DNA of 64,000 nt from CAZGXI01 sp964529715 (GTDB lineage Bacteria > Chloroflexota > Anaerolineae > Aggregatilineales > Ch27). The stretch's first letter is position 1, and the number at the start of each line of letters is the position of its first letter. Both the position numbers and the translations under genes were made by a program. Location of the stretch: contig CAZGXI010000024.1 of the NCBI GenBank assembly GCA_964529715.1, positions 22,499 through 86,498 of the forward strand, given 5' to 3'. Of this stretch, positions 51,839 through 60,154 are shown in pieces. The notes beneath the pieces are model-generated. The model had not been told where the DNA came from and searched no databases. It saw nothing but the letters and a program-made list of their open reading frames with translations.

Positions 51839-52504
51839 CTAGGCCGCTTCGCGCACCCCAAGCTGCTCCACCGCGTGGATGATCGTCGCGGCGGCCCCGA
51901 TGTAGTTGTGCTCGCCGGTGTTGATGGTCAGGTTGTAGAGGGTCGGATCGTCCCACCGCACTTTGAAGAACCGTTCCAGGTACTCGAACGTGGCGCGGTC
52001 GCGCTCCTGGATATACTGGCGAGCCTTGTCCGCGTCCATGCCCTCTTGCCCCATGACGCGCTGGATGCGCACTTCCAGCGGCGCGATCAGCCGCACATGC
52101 AGCACGTCTGGCTTCTTCTGCAAGATCACCTGCCCGCCCCGCCCCACGATGACGATGTTGCCGCGCCGATAAGCAGCCTCGATCACGGTGCGGATGGTGT
52201 CGATGCAGTCGAGTTCGTCCAGGTGGCGGATGTACTTCTTTTCGATGCCCGTCTCGTCGCGCCGCCGAATCGCCACACTGGCGACGGTCCGCGCGCCCGG
52301 CGAGAACAGGTTCTCCAAAAACGTCTTCGCCTTGTAAGTCTCCTCGGAGAGTTCGACGATCTCGCTCTCCGAGAGGCCCATCTTGATGGCTTCATCGACC
52401 AGGAAGTTTTTGTCAAAATAGGCATATCCCAGCCGCTCGCACACCAGACGGGCGACTTCCTCGGCCCCACTGCCAATCTGTCGAGAAATGGTGATGACGG
52501 ACAT
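51839..52504 (-). CDS. Cytidylate kinase-like protein
   Basis: 221 residues. MSVITISRQIGSGAEEVARL is the P-loop region of the cytidylate kinase-like (AAA_26) family, with RLGYAYFDKNFL after it and IVIVGRGGQVILQ and the Arg-rich lid (VRIQRVMGQEGMD...RDRATFEY) later. These proteins are related to Cmk but their phosphate acceptor is unproved. It acts in the cytoplasm. Genuine Cmk differs in length and in the CMP-binding insert, so I avoid the symbol cmk. Confidence 0.88.
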   Translation of the reverse strand: MSVITISRQIGSGAEEVARLVCERLGYAYFDKNFLVDEAIKMGLSESEIVELSEETYKAKTFLENLFSPGARTVASVAIRRRDETGIEKKYIRHLDELDCIDTIRTVIEAAYRRGNIVIVGRGGQVILQKKPDVLHVRLIAPLEVRIQRVMGQEGMDADKARQYIQERDRATFEYLERFFKVRWDDPTLYNLTINTGEHNYIGAAATIIHAVEQLGVREAA

Positions 52505-52669
52505 TCCTCACCTCCTCTAAGATTTCAGGCGGGCAAAATGGTCACTTTTAGTGTACAACAACTCAGGCCGATTTTGGGCTATTTGGCAGCATGACCGGGT
52601 CTCGAAAAGATGTCTGTAAACGCGGCCACGACGACATGAAACCGCTGCGCGTCGGTCTTTCCGAATCGG

Positions 52670-53116
52670 TTAATGTTCTCTGGTTGGGATATTTCGGGCG
52701 GTTTCTTGCTTTTCCGGCTCGAAGCGCCGGATGACGGCCAGGACGATCCAGACGATCACCGCTGCCGCCGTCGCCAGCAGCCACGCGCCCGTGCCGACTG
52801 CCATGCCGACTGCCGCCGTCGTCCAGATGCTTGCCGCCGTCGTTAGGTCTTTCACGTCGCTCTTGCGCTGGACGATGGTGCCCGCACCCAGGAAGCCGAT
52901 CCCGACGACGATATTTGCCGCGATGCGCGCCGGGTCGGTGCCGGGGAAGGCGTACATCGACAGCACCGTGAACAGGCACGCGCCCAGCCCCACGAGCATA
53001 TGCGTGCGCAGCCCGGCAGGACGCTGACGACGCTCGCGGTCCAGGCCGATCACCATGCTCAAAAACCCGGCCAGGATCAGTTGAAAGGTTGCCAGGGCCT
53101 GCTGTTCGAGGGGCAT
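52670..53116 (-). CDS. MgtC/SapB family membrane protein
   Basis: 148 residues with four hydrophobic segments. The family core GLDRERRQRPAGLRTHMLVG, then IVVGIGFLGAGTIVQRKSDV and LTTAASIWTTAAVGMAVGTG, is complete. MgtC proteins help cells under low Mg2+ or acid and act on F-type ATPase or Pho signalling in some species; here the partner is unknown. It lacks the C-terminal soluble domain of virulence MgtC, so the SapB-like short form fits. radA ends 8 bases upstream of the start, so they may be co-transcribed. Confidence 0.92.
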   Translation of the reverse strand: MPLEQQALATFQLILAGFLSMVIGLDRERRQRPAGLRTHMLVGLGACLFTVLSMYAFPGTDPARIAANIVVGIGFLGAGTIVQRKSDVKDLTTAASIWTTAAVGMAVGTGAWLLATAAAVIVWIVLAVIRRFEPEKQETARNIPTREH

Positions 53117-53124
53117 CTTGGCCT

Positions 53125-54498
53125 CTATTTCTCCGGCAGCGCGACCTTGAACGCCTCGGCCAGGTTGCGCGCCGGGAGCACGGTCAGCCCGGCGGCCTTG
53201 ATCGCGTCCTGGCGGCGGGTGCGTGGCACCAGAATGCGCTTGAAGCCGAGCTTGGCCGCTTCGTTCAGCCGGATGGGAAGCTGGCTAACGGCGCGCAGTT
53301 CCCCGCTGAGGCCGATCTCGCCCACGATAGCCAGGTCCGCTGGCACGGGGACGTCGCGGTAGCTGGAGGCGATGGCGACCGCCACTGCCAGGTCGGCGGC
53401 GGGTTCGTCGATCTTGAGGCCGCCGATCACGTTGACGAAAATATCCTGCTCGGCCAGCCGCAGACCCATCCGGCGGCTCAGGACCGCCGTCAGCAGCAGC
53501 AGACGGTTGATGTCGATGCCGTTGGCGGTGCGGCGCGCATTGCCGAACGCGGTCGGGCTGCTGAGCGCCTGCACTTCGACCAGCAGCGGGCGTGTGCCCT
53601 CCAGTGTCACAGCGATGGCGCTGCCAGAGGCGTTGACCATGCGCTCGGCCAGGAACGCCTCCGAGGGATTGATCACTTCGACCATGCCCTTGCCCTGCAT
53701 CTCGAAGACGCCCACCTCGCTCGTCGCGCCGAAGCGGTTCTTCACGCTGCGCAACAGCCGGTACGCCTGGAAGGGGTCGCCTTCCAGGTAGAGCACCGTA
53801 TCGACGATATGTTCCAGCACGCGCGGCCCGGCAATGGCGCCTTCTTTGGTGACGTGCCCCACGAGAAAGATGCCGATCCCGGTGCTCTTGGCGAGTTCGC
53901 GCAGACGGTTGGCGCACTCGCGCACCTGCGAGACGCTGCCCGCCAGCGACTCGATCTCGTCGATGTAGGTCGTCTGGATCGAATCCACGATCAGGATTTG
54001 CGGTTTGAGCGTCGCCACGTGTTCCAGGATGTCGCCCAGGTTGGTCTCTGTGACCACGTACAGCGACTCGGCCTGGAGGCCCAGCCGGTCGGCGCGCAGC
54101 CTGATCTGGTGGGCGGACTCCTCCCCGCTGACGTAAAGGACCGGCCCGCCACCGTGATTCGCCAGGGCAGAAGCGGCCTGGATCAAAATGGTCGATTTCC
54201 CGATCCCCGGCTCGCCGCCGATCAGGATCACGCTGCCCGGCACGATGCCGCCGCCGAGCACGCGGGCGAACTCCCCGATGGGCAGCGGCAGGCGCACCCC
54301 CGCGTCGGCGCTGATCTCGCCCAACCGCTGCGGCTTCGAGCGCGGCGGGCGCGCAGCCTGGGATCGCCCGGCGGGCGTGGCCACCTCCACGACCTCGACC
54401 ATCGTGTTGTATTCGCCGCAAGAGGGGCAGCGGCCCATCGGACGCGGGGACTGTCGCCCGCAGTTCTGGCAGACGTACTTGGTGGTGGTTTTTGCCAT
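53125..54498 (-). CDS. radA: DNA repair protein RadA
   Basis: 457 residues. N-terminal zinc finger (YVCQNCGRQSPRPMGRCPSCG, four Cys; shown in part as CQNCG and CPSCG), Walker A GGEPGIGKSTIL, Walker B ILIVDSIQT and the RadA signature KNRFGATSEVGVFEM. The C-terminal Lon-type domain starts around residue 290 (NVIGGLKIDEPAADLAVAVA) and lacks the protease Ser-Lys pair, as expected. RadA drives branch migration of recombination intermediates. Length is normal. Confidence 0.96.
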   Translation of the reverse strand: MAKTTTKYVCQNCGRQSPRPMGRCPSCGEYNTMVEVVEVATPAGRSQAARPPRSKPQRLGEISADAGVRLPLPIGEFARVLGGGIVPGSVILIGGEPGIGKSTILIQAASALANHGGGPVLYVSGEESAHQIRLRADRLGLQAESLYVVTETNLGDILEHVATLKPQILIVDSIQTTYIDEIESLAGSVSQVRECANRLRELAKSTGIGIFLVGHVTKEGAIAGPRVLEHIVDTVLYLEGDPFQAYRLLRSVKNRFGATSEVGVFEMQGKGMVEVINPSEAFLAERMVNASGSAIAVTLEGTRPLLVEVQALSSPTAFGNARRTANGIDINRLLLLTAVLSRRMGLRLAEQDIFVNVIGGLKIDEPAADLAVAVAIASSYRDVPVPADLAIVGEIGLSGELRAVSQLPIRLNEAAKLGFKRILVPRTRRQDAIKAAGLTVLPARNLAEAFKVALPEK

Positions 54499-54547
54499 GG
54501 GAGTTTTGCGTTCTCAGTTTTCAGCGGCCAGTTGGAAAATGCCCGGA

Positions 54548-54771
54548 TCAATCCTTGAGCCAGTTTTCGAGCGATACGTCCGGGCCGTCGAAGTCCTTCG
54601 CATTATCCGTGACCAGCGCCGCGCCGCGACTGCGCGCATCAGCAGGTCGGCGTCGCCGACGGGGCGACCCTGCGCTTTCCGCTGCGCCCACCACGCGGCG
54701 GCCAGTTCCCGATCGGCGCGGGTATAATTCTGCCACTCGAATCTGGCAAACAGGGCTTCGAAATAGGGCAT
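54548..54771 (-). pseudogene. Truncated, frameshifted PIN-domain toxin
   Basis: An ATG directly after the antitoxin stop codon opens MPYFEALFARFEWQNYTRAD, followed by GRPVGDADLLMRAVAARR, which is the PIN segment with its acidic residues. The frame then shifts near 54615; the next frame continues ALVTDNAKDFDGPDVSLENW to a stop at 54548. The N-terminal strand with the first catalytic Asp (LLDTN type) is missing. So the gene has lost its start and has a frameshift, and is unlikely to be active. A sequencing error could explain the shift but not the missing front. Confidence 0.7.
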
Positions 54772-55053
54772 TTACTCGCCGTCCAATCCCAGATCGCGCT
54801 CCGGGAGATCGAACCGGTTGGCGCCCAAGAAGGCGTCGAACTCTTCCCAGGACGCCTCGTTTTCAAAGACCAGATGTAGATGGGTAAGCCACTCGTCGAT
54901 CAACGCCGGTAACGTTCGGCTGCTTTCCTGCCGGACCTGCCCGGACGTTGCCTGTGGAATCTGTAACTCGACGACCTGCCCCTCCTGCAAATCGACCGGC
55001 TCCAACAGGCGCAACACCCCGCCTTCGTACACCGCTCTGACCGTTGCGACCAT
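54772..55053 (-). CDS. DUF104/AF2212-like antitoxin
   Basis: 93 residues. The N-terminus VRAVYEGGVLRLLEPVDLQE then GQVVELQI is the classic small antitoxin fold of DUF104 (AF2212/PG0164) proteins, which partner PIN toxins. The C-terminal half is helical and acidic (HLHLVFENEASWEEFDAFLG) and should wrap the toxin. The partner gene immediately downstream is damaged, so the antitoxin may be a relic. Confidence 0.85.
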   Translation of the reverse strand: MVATVRAVYEGGVLRLLEPVDLQEGQVVELQIPQATSGQVRQESSRTLPALIDEWLTHLHLVFENEASWEEFDAFLGANRFDLPERDLGLDGE

Positions 55054-55120
55054 CGCTCCACCGCCGATACGCCTCGCTCACCTGTTCCTATTGTACCGCG
55101 ATTCGGCGGGGAGGGCCGCC

Positions 55121-55220
55121 GTCGGGGACTTGAGTCTCCGCAGGCTCAAGCCTGCGGCTGAGGCGCAAGAAGCGCACGAAAGGCGCTTTTCATCCGTAGC
55201 CGGGGACTTGAGTCCCCGGC
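55121..55220. repeat. Palindrome cluster related to the MITE-like family
   Basis: CGGGGACTTGAGTCTCCG (55123-55140), CGCAGGCTCAAGCCTGCG (55139-55156) and GCCGGGGACTTGAGTCCC (55199 on), the last preceded by CATCCGTA as in the other copies. No terminal inverted repeats are seen. It lies between the antitoxin gene and the second STAND gene. Confidence 0.6.
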
Positions 55221-55235
55221 GTGGGCCGCGCGCCC

Positions 55236-58066
55236 CTACCCGCCGCCCGCCTGTCCCGACAGTTCCGCCAGCCGCTGCTCCGCGATCTGCGCGTTGGGCG
55301 ACTCGACCGCCCGCCACAGGTCGCGCGCCTGCCGGACCAGTTCCACCGCCTGCGGCGGCTCGACCAGGAAGCTCATGTTATAGAGCGTGGTGGCCTCCCC
55401 GGCGCGGTCGCCGACGGCGCGGTGAATGGGCAAGGCCTGTTCAAGGAGGTCCAGGGCGCGGCGCGGCTCGCCCAGGGCGCGGTACACCTCGCCCATGTTG
55501 GTGAGCGTGGTGGCCTCCATCGCACGGTTGCCCACTGCCCGGTGGATGGGCAAGGCCTGTTCAAGGAGGTCCAGGGCGCGGCGCGGCTCGCCCAGGGCGC
55601 GGTACACCTCGCCCATGTTGGTGAGCGTGGTGGCCTCCATCGCACGGTTGCCCACTGCCCGGTGGATGGGCAAGGCCTGTTCAAGGAGGTCCAGGGCGCG
55701 GCGCGGCTCGCCCAGGGCGTGATACACGCCGGCCATGTTGTGGAGCGTGGTCGCCTCCATCGCACGGTTGCCGACGGCGCGGGTGATGGGCAAGGCCTGT
55801 GCGTAGAGGTCCAGGGCGCGGCGCGGCTCGCCCAGGGCGCGGTACACCTCGCCCATGTTGNNNNNNNNNNNNNNNNNNNNNNNNNNNNNNNNNNNNNNNN
55901 NNNNNNNNNNNNNNNNNNNNNNNNNNNNNNNNNNNNNNNNNNNNNNNNNNNNNNNNNNNNGAGGTCCAGGGCGCGGCGCGGCTCGCCCAGGGCGCGGTAC
56001 ACCTCGCCCATGTTGGTGAGCGTGGTGGCCTCCATCGCACGGTTGCCCACTGCCCGGTGGATGGGCAAGGCCTGTTCAAGGAGGTCCAGGGCGCGGCGCG
56101 GCTCGCCCAGGGCGCGGTACACGCCGGCCATGTTGGTGAGCGTGGTGGCCTCCCCGTCGCGGTCGCCGACGGCGCGGCGGATGGGCAAGGCCTGTTCGTA
56201 GAGGTCCAGGGCGCGGCGCGGCTCGCCCAGGTCGTCGTACATCACCGCCATGCTGTTGAGTGTTTGCGCTTGGCCTGCAAGGTTGCCCGTTTCCCGGTCC
56301 AAAATCAGAACCCGGTCAAGTAGCTCCAATCCTCGCTTCGACTGGCCGATTCTCCAATATACTTCAGCCATGTTATTCAGGGTCGCGGCTTCGCCGTCCT
56401 GTGTTTTTCTCTCGCGTGCGATTAACAAGGATTGTTCATAGTAGTCGAGGGCAAGCTCTGGCTGCCCACGAGCGATGTGCCATTGGCCTAATTGGTCTGT
56501 GAACAGCCTTTCCCGCCCGCGCTGATCCAGCACCCGCGCGCAGGCCAGGCCCAGCGCCAGCCAGCGGCGGCCCCTCTCGCCGATCTCCGGGCGGCGGAGG
56601 ACGTAGTCATGCACGGCATTGGCGAAGTCGCTGGCGGCGGCAAGAACCCCATTTTCCGTTTCGGCGGCAGGCAGGGGCGACCGGCCGGTTGCCCCTACGT
56701 CCGGCTGCGACAGCGCCTCCACGTCCACCAGCCGCGCCGCCCGGTCGTACAGCGCGTCGCCCACGTGCCGCACGTGCGGCAGGTACGGTTCGAGCGCGGG
56801 CCACTCCTCCAGCGGGCGCGCGAACCCCGCGTCGGCGATCCCGGTCACGGCGGCGCAGACGCGCCCCTCGGCGGCGTCGAGTTCGCCGGCCTGCCGCAGC
56901 AGGGCGCGGGCGTAGGCGCGCAGCAGCGGGTGCTGCTCGAACCAGCCCGCCGTCGCCGTCGCGTCGATCAGGGCGCGGTTGCGCAGGTCCCGCAGCGCGG
57001 CGTGGGCAGGTTCGTCGTCGGCGTCGTCCCAGGCAGCGCGGACCAGGGTCAGGTCGAAGGGCGCATCCGGGGCCAACGCCCCCAGCGCGCGGAAGCGCCG
57101 CCGTCCCTCGTCAGAAAGCGCGTCCGTGCTCACGCGGAAGGTCACGGCCAGGCTGTCTTCCTTGCGGATGCCCTCGCCTTCTTCGCCCAGGTCCAGGTCG
57201 GCGAAAGGCGCGCCCTCGCGCAGGCCGCGTCGATAGCGCGCGATCAGGGCCTCCCGTTCCTCGTCGTCCAGGGCCTGGTTCAGGCTGGCGGCGGCCAGTT
57301 CCAGGGCCAGGGGATGCCCGCCCAGCACGTTGGCGGCCTCGCGGCGGCAGGCTTCCGGCGCGGCGGGGGCGAGTTTCGCCAGCAACGCCTCGGCNNNNNN
57401 NNNNTCCGACGACAGTTTGTGTACGCTCAGCGGCTGCCCGCAGCGGAGCGCCTGCGTCACCGCGAGCTGCCGCGTGGTGATCAGCGACACGGCGTCGGCG
57501 GGAGCGGCCCGGAGCAGCAGGCGGGCCGTCTCCACGCTGCTTTCCCACACATCGTCCAGCACCACCAGCGCGCGCCCCGGACACTGCTCGGCGATCAGGG
57601 CGGTCAGCAGCGCGCGGATGTGGTCCGCAACCTGCTCCAGCGGCTGGTCCGGCAGGACGAAGTCGGGGTCGGCGTACCGCGCCCAGGCGGACAGCAGCGT
57701 CGCCGGGATGGGTTTGGGCGTCACGTCGGCCCACAGCACGGCGGTAAAGCCGTCTTGCGCGGCTTCCTGGGCCAGCTTTTTGGCGAGGGTCGTCTTGCCC
57801 AGGCCGCCCGCGCTTTGCACGGCGGTGATGGCCGTCGTCTGCCCGGCGCGCAGGCGGGCGTGCAGGGCGGCGAGTTGTTTGGTCCGCCCGGTGAAGTGAG
57901 GCGGGGGCGGCGGGGCGGTCGGGCAGGCGCGCTCGCGGCGGGGGCGCTGCTGAAGAATCTGCGTGATGTCTACCGGTCCGGCAGCGGAGTTGATCTGGAC
58001 GACGTTCTGAGCGTTCGAGGCGGTCTGGTTCGGGCCGGGAGCAGCCGTCGGTTGATCCGGGGACAT
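55236..58066 (-). CDS. STAND ATPase (NB-ARC) with TPR array, two gaps
   Basis: About 940 residues as written, but gaps at 55861-55960 and 57395-57404 make the true length unknown. NB-ARC motifs: P-loop GGLGKTTLA (near 88), Walker B LVVLDDVW, SLITTRQLAV, GGHPLALELAAASL (GxP loop) and QHPLLRAYARALL in the MHD position. The N-terminus has NAQNVVQINSAAGPVDITQI, like the other STAND gene here. The C-terminal TPR units of 40 residues read ALDLLEQALPIHRAVGNRAM and repeat at nearly identical DNA. A palindrome is inserted in frame at 56673-56696 (TGRSPLPAA). The likely role is signal sensing; no effector domain is visible. Confidence 0.88.
55381..56240. repeat. Tandem 120-base TPR-coding repeats
   Basis: The 120-base unit beginning at 55441 is identical to that at 55561, and most others differ at a few sites. 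The period is 120 bases (40 codons), with a 100-N gap inside. It encodes the TPR array of the second STAND protein. Confidence 0.9.
55861..55960. other. Assembly gap (100 N)
   Basis: Exactly 100 N within identical 120-base repeats. The true copy number is unknown. Confidence 0.95.
56673..56696. repeat. Palindrome inside the STAND gene
   Basis: AGGGGCGACCGG followed by CCGGTTGCCCCT is a 12+12 palindrome with one G-T pair, of the same type as those at 16104, 17703 and 22336. It encodes GATGRSPL in frame between the NB-ARC and TPR parts. Confidence 0.7.
57395..57404. other. Assembly gap (10 N)
   Basis: The STAND reading frame continues across it (VHKLSS then AEALLAKLA), and both sides fit adjacent NB-ARC motifs, so little or nothing is missing. 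Confidence 0.95.
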
Positions 58067-58156
58067 GGGAGAATCCTTTTTGTGTGGTTCACGCCTGAAA
58101 GGATATTATCAGGAAAATGGGATCAGGCGCAAATGGCGTGCATGTGTGGGAACGTG

Positions 58157-58184
58157 GTAAGGGCGCAGCATGCTGCGCCCTTAC
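58157..58184. repeat. Perfect 28-base palindrome
   Basis: GTAAGGGCGCAGCA and its exact reverse complement with no spacer, between the second STAND gene and the Nudix gene. No T-run follows on the minus strand, so it is a REP-like palindrome rather than a terminator. Confidence 0.75.
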
Positions 58185-58216
58185 AAAAATCGTTCACCAA
58201 AACAGGGACAGGCCTG

Positions 58217-58765
58217 TTACAGCGCCCCGATGAAATCCAGCGCGCGCACCAGCGCCGCGACGTGCGTGCCGCACAGAATCTGGCCTGTCCGCCAGGCGTC
58301 GCGCGCCTCCGCAACCGTCAGCCAGCGCACGGCCAGGTCTTCGGTATCTTCCAGCGTTTGCGCCGCCACCTGCCGCGCCCCGCGCGCCAGCACGACGTGC
58401 ATCATCATGCTGCTGCGTTCGGGAAAGACCGCGTAGCTGCCGATCAACATGAAGGAGTCCGCCGCCGCGCCGACCTCTTCCAACAGTTCGCGCCGCGCGC
58501 ATTCGACCGGGTCTTCGCCGTTGTCAATCGCCCCGGCGGGCAGTTCGAGCGTGATCGTGTCCACGCCGAGGCGGTACTGTTCGACGAAGGGCACGCGCCC
58601 GTCGTCCGTCAGGGCGAACACCGCCGTCCACGAGGGCAGGGTCAGCCGGATGAAATTCGGGATTTCCGTGCCGTTGCCGAGCTGGATGTGCTCCGTCCAC
58701 ACCGACAGCCAGGGCCGCAGGTCCAGCACGGGCGTGCGGGAGAAGACGCGCCAGGCTTCAGGCAT
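58217..58765 (-). CDS. Nudix hydrolase, ADP-ribose pyrophosphatase-like
   Basis: 182 residues from MPEAWRVFSRTPVLDL; its ATG overlaps the end of the STAS-like gene by 8 bases, so translation is coupled. The Nudix box is GAIDNGEDPVECARRELLEE then VGA, followed by a Pro about 15 residues later as in ADP-ribose hydrolases. VPFVEQYRLGVDTITLELPAG before the box is typical of that subgroup. It cleaves ADP-ribose or similar to AMP plus ribose-5-phosphate; the exact substrate is inferred. Confidence 0.88.
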   Translation of the reverse strand: MPEAWRVFSRTPVLDLRPWLSVWTEHIQLGNGTEIPNFIRLTLPSWTAVFALTDDGRVPFVEQYRLGVDTITLELPAGAIDNGEDPVECARRELLEEVGAAADSFMLIGSYAVFPERSSMMMHVVLARGARQVAAQTLEDTEDLAVRWLTVAEARDAWRTGQILCGTHVAALVRALDFIGAL

Positions 58766-59183
58766 CGGCGGCGTCCCCGCTATCCGATGACTGTAGCCGG
58801 GCGATCTGGCGGTCGCGCGCGATGATCTCCTGTAAAAAGGCCATGGCCTGCTCATAGGTCTCGAAGGTGCGGTAGTGAAATGGCGTGGTGTGGCTGACGA
58901 CTTCCATCAGAAACTTGAGCAGGCGGCTGGCGCCGAGGATGGAAAACTGGTCGATCTTGGAATTTTGCAGGCGGCGGGTTTGCGCGATCAGCAGAGGAAT
59001 GTCTGGTGGCACCGACTTGAGTTCCCGCATGTCCAGCAGGAGATGCACCTTGTCCAGCGGCGATTGCGCTGCCAGGGTGATCGAAGCATCAAAGGCCTGG
59101 CGCACCGTATCGGCGTCCAGGTCACCGGAGAGTTTCTGGTAAAAGAGGATCGGCTCCTCCAGCCAGTACGTTTCGACAGGCAT
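58758..59183 (-). CDS. SpoIIAA/STAS-like small protein
   Basis: 141 residues: ILFYQKLSGDLDADTVRQAF, a strand LLLDMRELKSVP, and FSILGASRLLKFLMEVV, ending in a coiled coil (QEIIARDRQIARLQSSD). It is the second such protein in the window, after 34530-34940. The STAS-like core lacks a DS phosphosite. It lies between the M23 gene (12 bases upstream) and the Nudix gene (overlap), so all three are probably one transcript. Its partner is unknown. Confidence 0.65.
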   Translation of the reverse strand: MPVETYWLEEPILFYQKLSGDLDADTVRQAFDASITLAAQSPLDKVHLLLDMRELKSVPPDIPLLIAQTRRLQNSKIDQFSILGASRLLKFLMEVVSHTTPFHYRTFETYEQAMAFLQEIIARDRQIARLQSSDSGDAADA

Positions 59184-59195
59184 GGCAGTTCCCTT

Positions 59196-60062
59196 TCAGG
59201 GCAGGGTTACTTCGAGGAACTGGGCCGGATCGACCCACTCCCCGGCGACGGCAACTTCCCAGTGGATGTGCGGGCCGCTGCTGCGCCCAGTGTTGCCGCT
59301 GATGCCGATGATCTGGCCCTGGCGCACGATCTGCCCGCGCGTGACGTGAATCTCCGTCAGGTGGGCATAGCCGGTATAGATGCCCAGGCCATGATCGATG
59401 TAGACGGCGTTGCCGCGCACATCCAGCCATTCGGCCAGTACGACCCGGCCTGCCCCCGATGCGACCAGCGCCGTGCCGACCGGCCCGCGAATATCCAATC
59501 CGGTGTGGCGCGCCCAGAGGGATTCGTTGTACAGCCGCCATGCCCCGAACGGCGACGTGAACTCGCCCGCCGCCGGCGCGATGAACGGGCCATCCCAGTA
59601 GTGTTCTGGAGTCACCTGCCCAAAGAGACCCATCAGCCGGGTGCGCTCTGCCCGGTCGATCTCTGGATCCAGCAGATAGCCCAGTTCGCCGGGGATGGTC
59701 ACATCCTGGCGGATGAAGCCTCCGTCGGCAATGGTGACCTGGCCTTCCCAGGTCTGACGGGTGTTGTCCTCAAACCAGGCCATGATCTCCAGTGGATAAG
59801 CGCCGGGGGGCTGTTCCATGCTGGTCGCCAGCAGGCCATACCAGGCGTCGTCGCGGGAATAGAAGTCGATCAGGCGGTTGAGGAAGCGCGCCCGTGCGCC
59901 GGCCAGCCCCGACGCACTGACCCGGATCACGCCGACGCCGCCCTGCTTGATGTTTTGGAAATTCAAGGCCACTTCCAGGGCAGGCGGATCGGCCAGGGCA
60001 GAGGGAACATTGCCCGGCAACAGAACGATCAGGACAAGCAACAACATCAACCAACGGCGCAC
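59196..60062 (-). CDS. Secreted M23 metallopeptidase (LytM type)
   Basis: 288 residues from the GTG at 60062, which has AGGAG 8 bases upstream; the frame is open further up but without a signal peptide. Signal peptide (LLLVLIVLLPGNVPSALA). A beta-domain of unknown role (about 25-150) precedes the M23 domain with HTGLDIRGP (His and Asp zinc ligands) and PHIHWEV (HxH). GTALVASGAGRVVLAEWL is the usual strand pair. It probably cuts cross-links in peptidoglycan outside the cell or regulates a partner enzyme. Confidence 0.93.
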   Translation of the reverse strand: MRRWLMLLLVLIVLLPGNVPSALADPPALEVALNFQNIKQGGVGVIRVSASGLAGARARFLNRLIDFYSRDDAWYGLLATSMEQPPGAYPLEIMAWFEDNTRQTWEGQVTIADGGFIRQDVTIPGELGYLLDPEIDRAERTRLMGLFGQVTPEHYWDGPFIAPAAGEFTSPFGAWRLYNESLWARHTGLDIRGPVGTALVASGAGRVVLAEWLDVRGNAVYIDHGLGIYTGYAHLTEIHVTRGQIVRQGQIIGISGNTGRSSGPHIHWEVAVAGEWVDPAQFLEVTLP

Positions 60063-60154
60063 CTTCGTTGCTCCTCGAACATACTCACTGCAAAGGGACG
60101 TCCGGCTCGCAGGAAAAGCAGCGGATTCGCGGCGTCCCTTGCGCACCTGGCGGT

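Noticed and set aside
53089..54558. Plus-strand open frame opposite radA
   Set aside because: Antisense to a complete radA with all motifs; composition is rich in His/Gln/Arg/Gly, typical of shadows.
55381..56240. Possible CRISPR array
   Set aside because: The repeat period is 120 bases with no spacers, and the units translate as TPRs.
56492..58825. Plus-strand open frame of 777 codons opposite the second STAND gene and Nudix gene
   Set aside because: Antisense shadow in high-G+C DNA; it spans two unrelated real genes and a gap.
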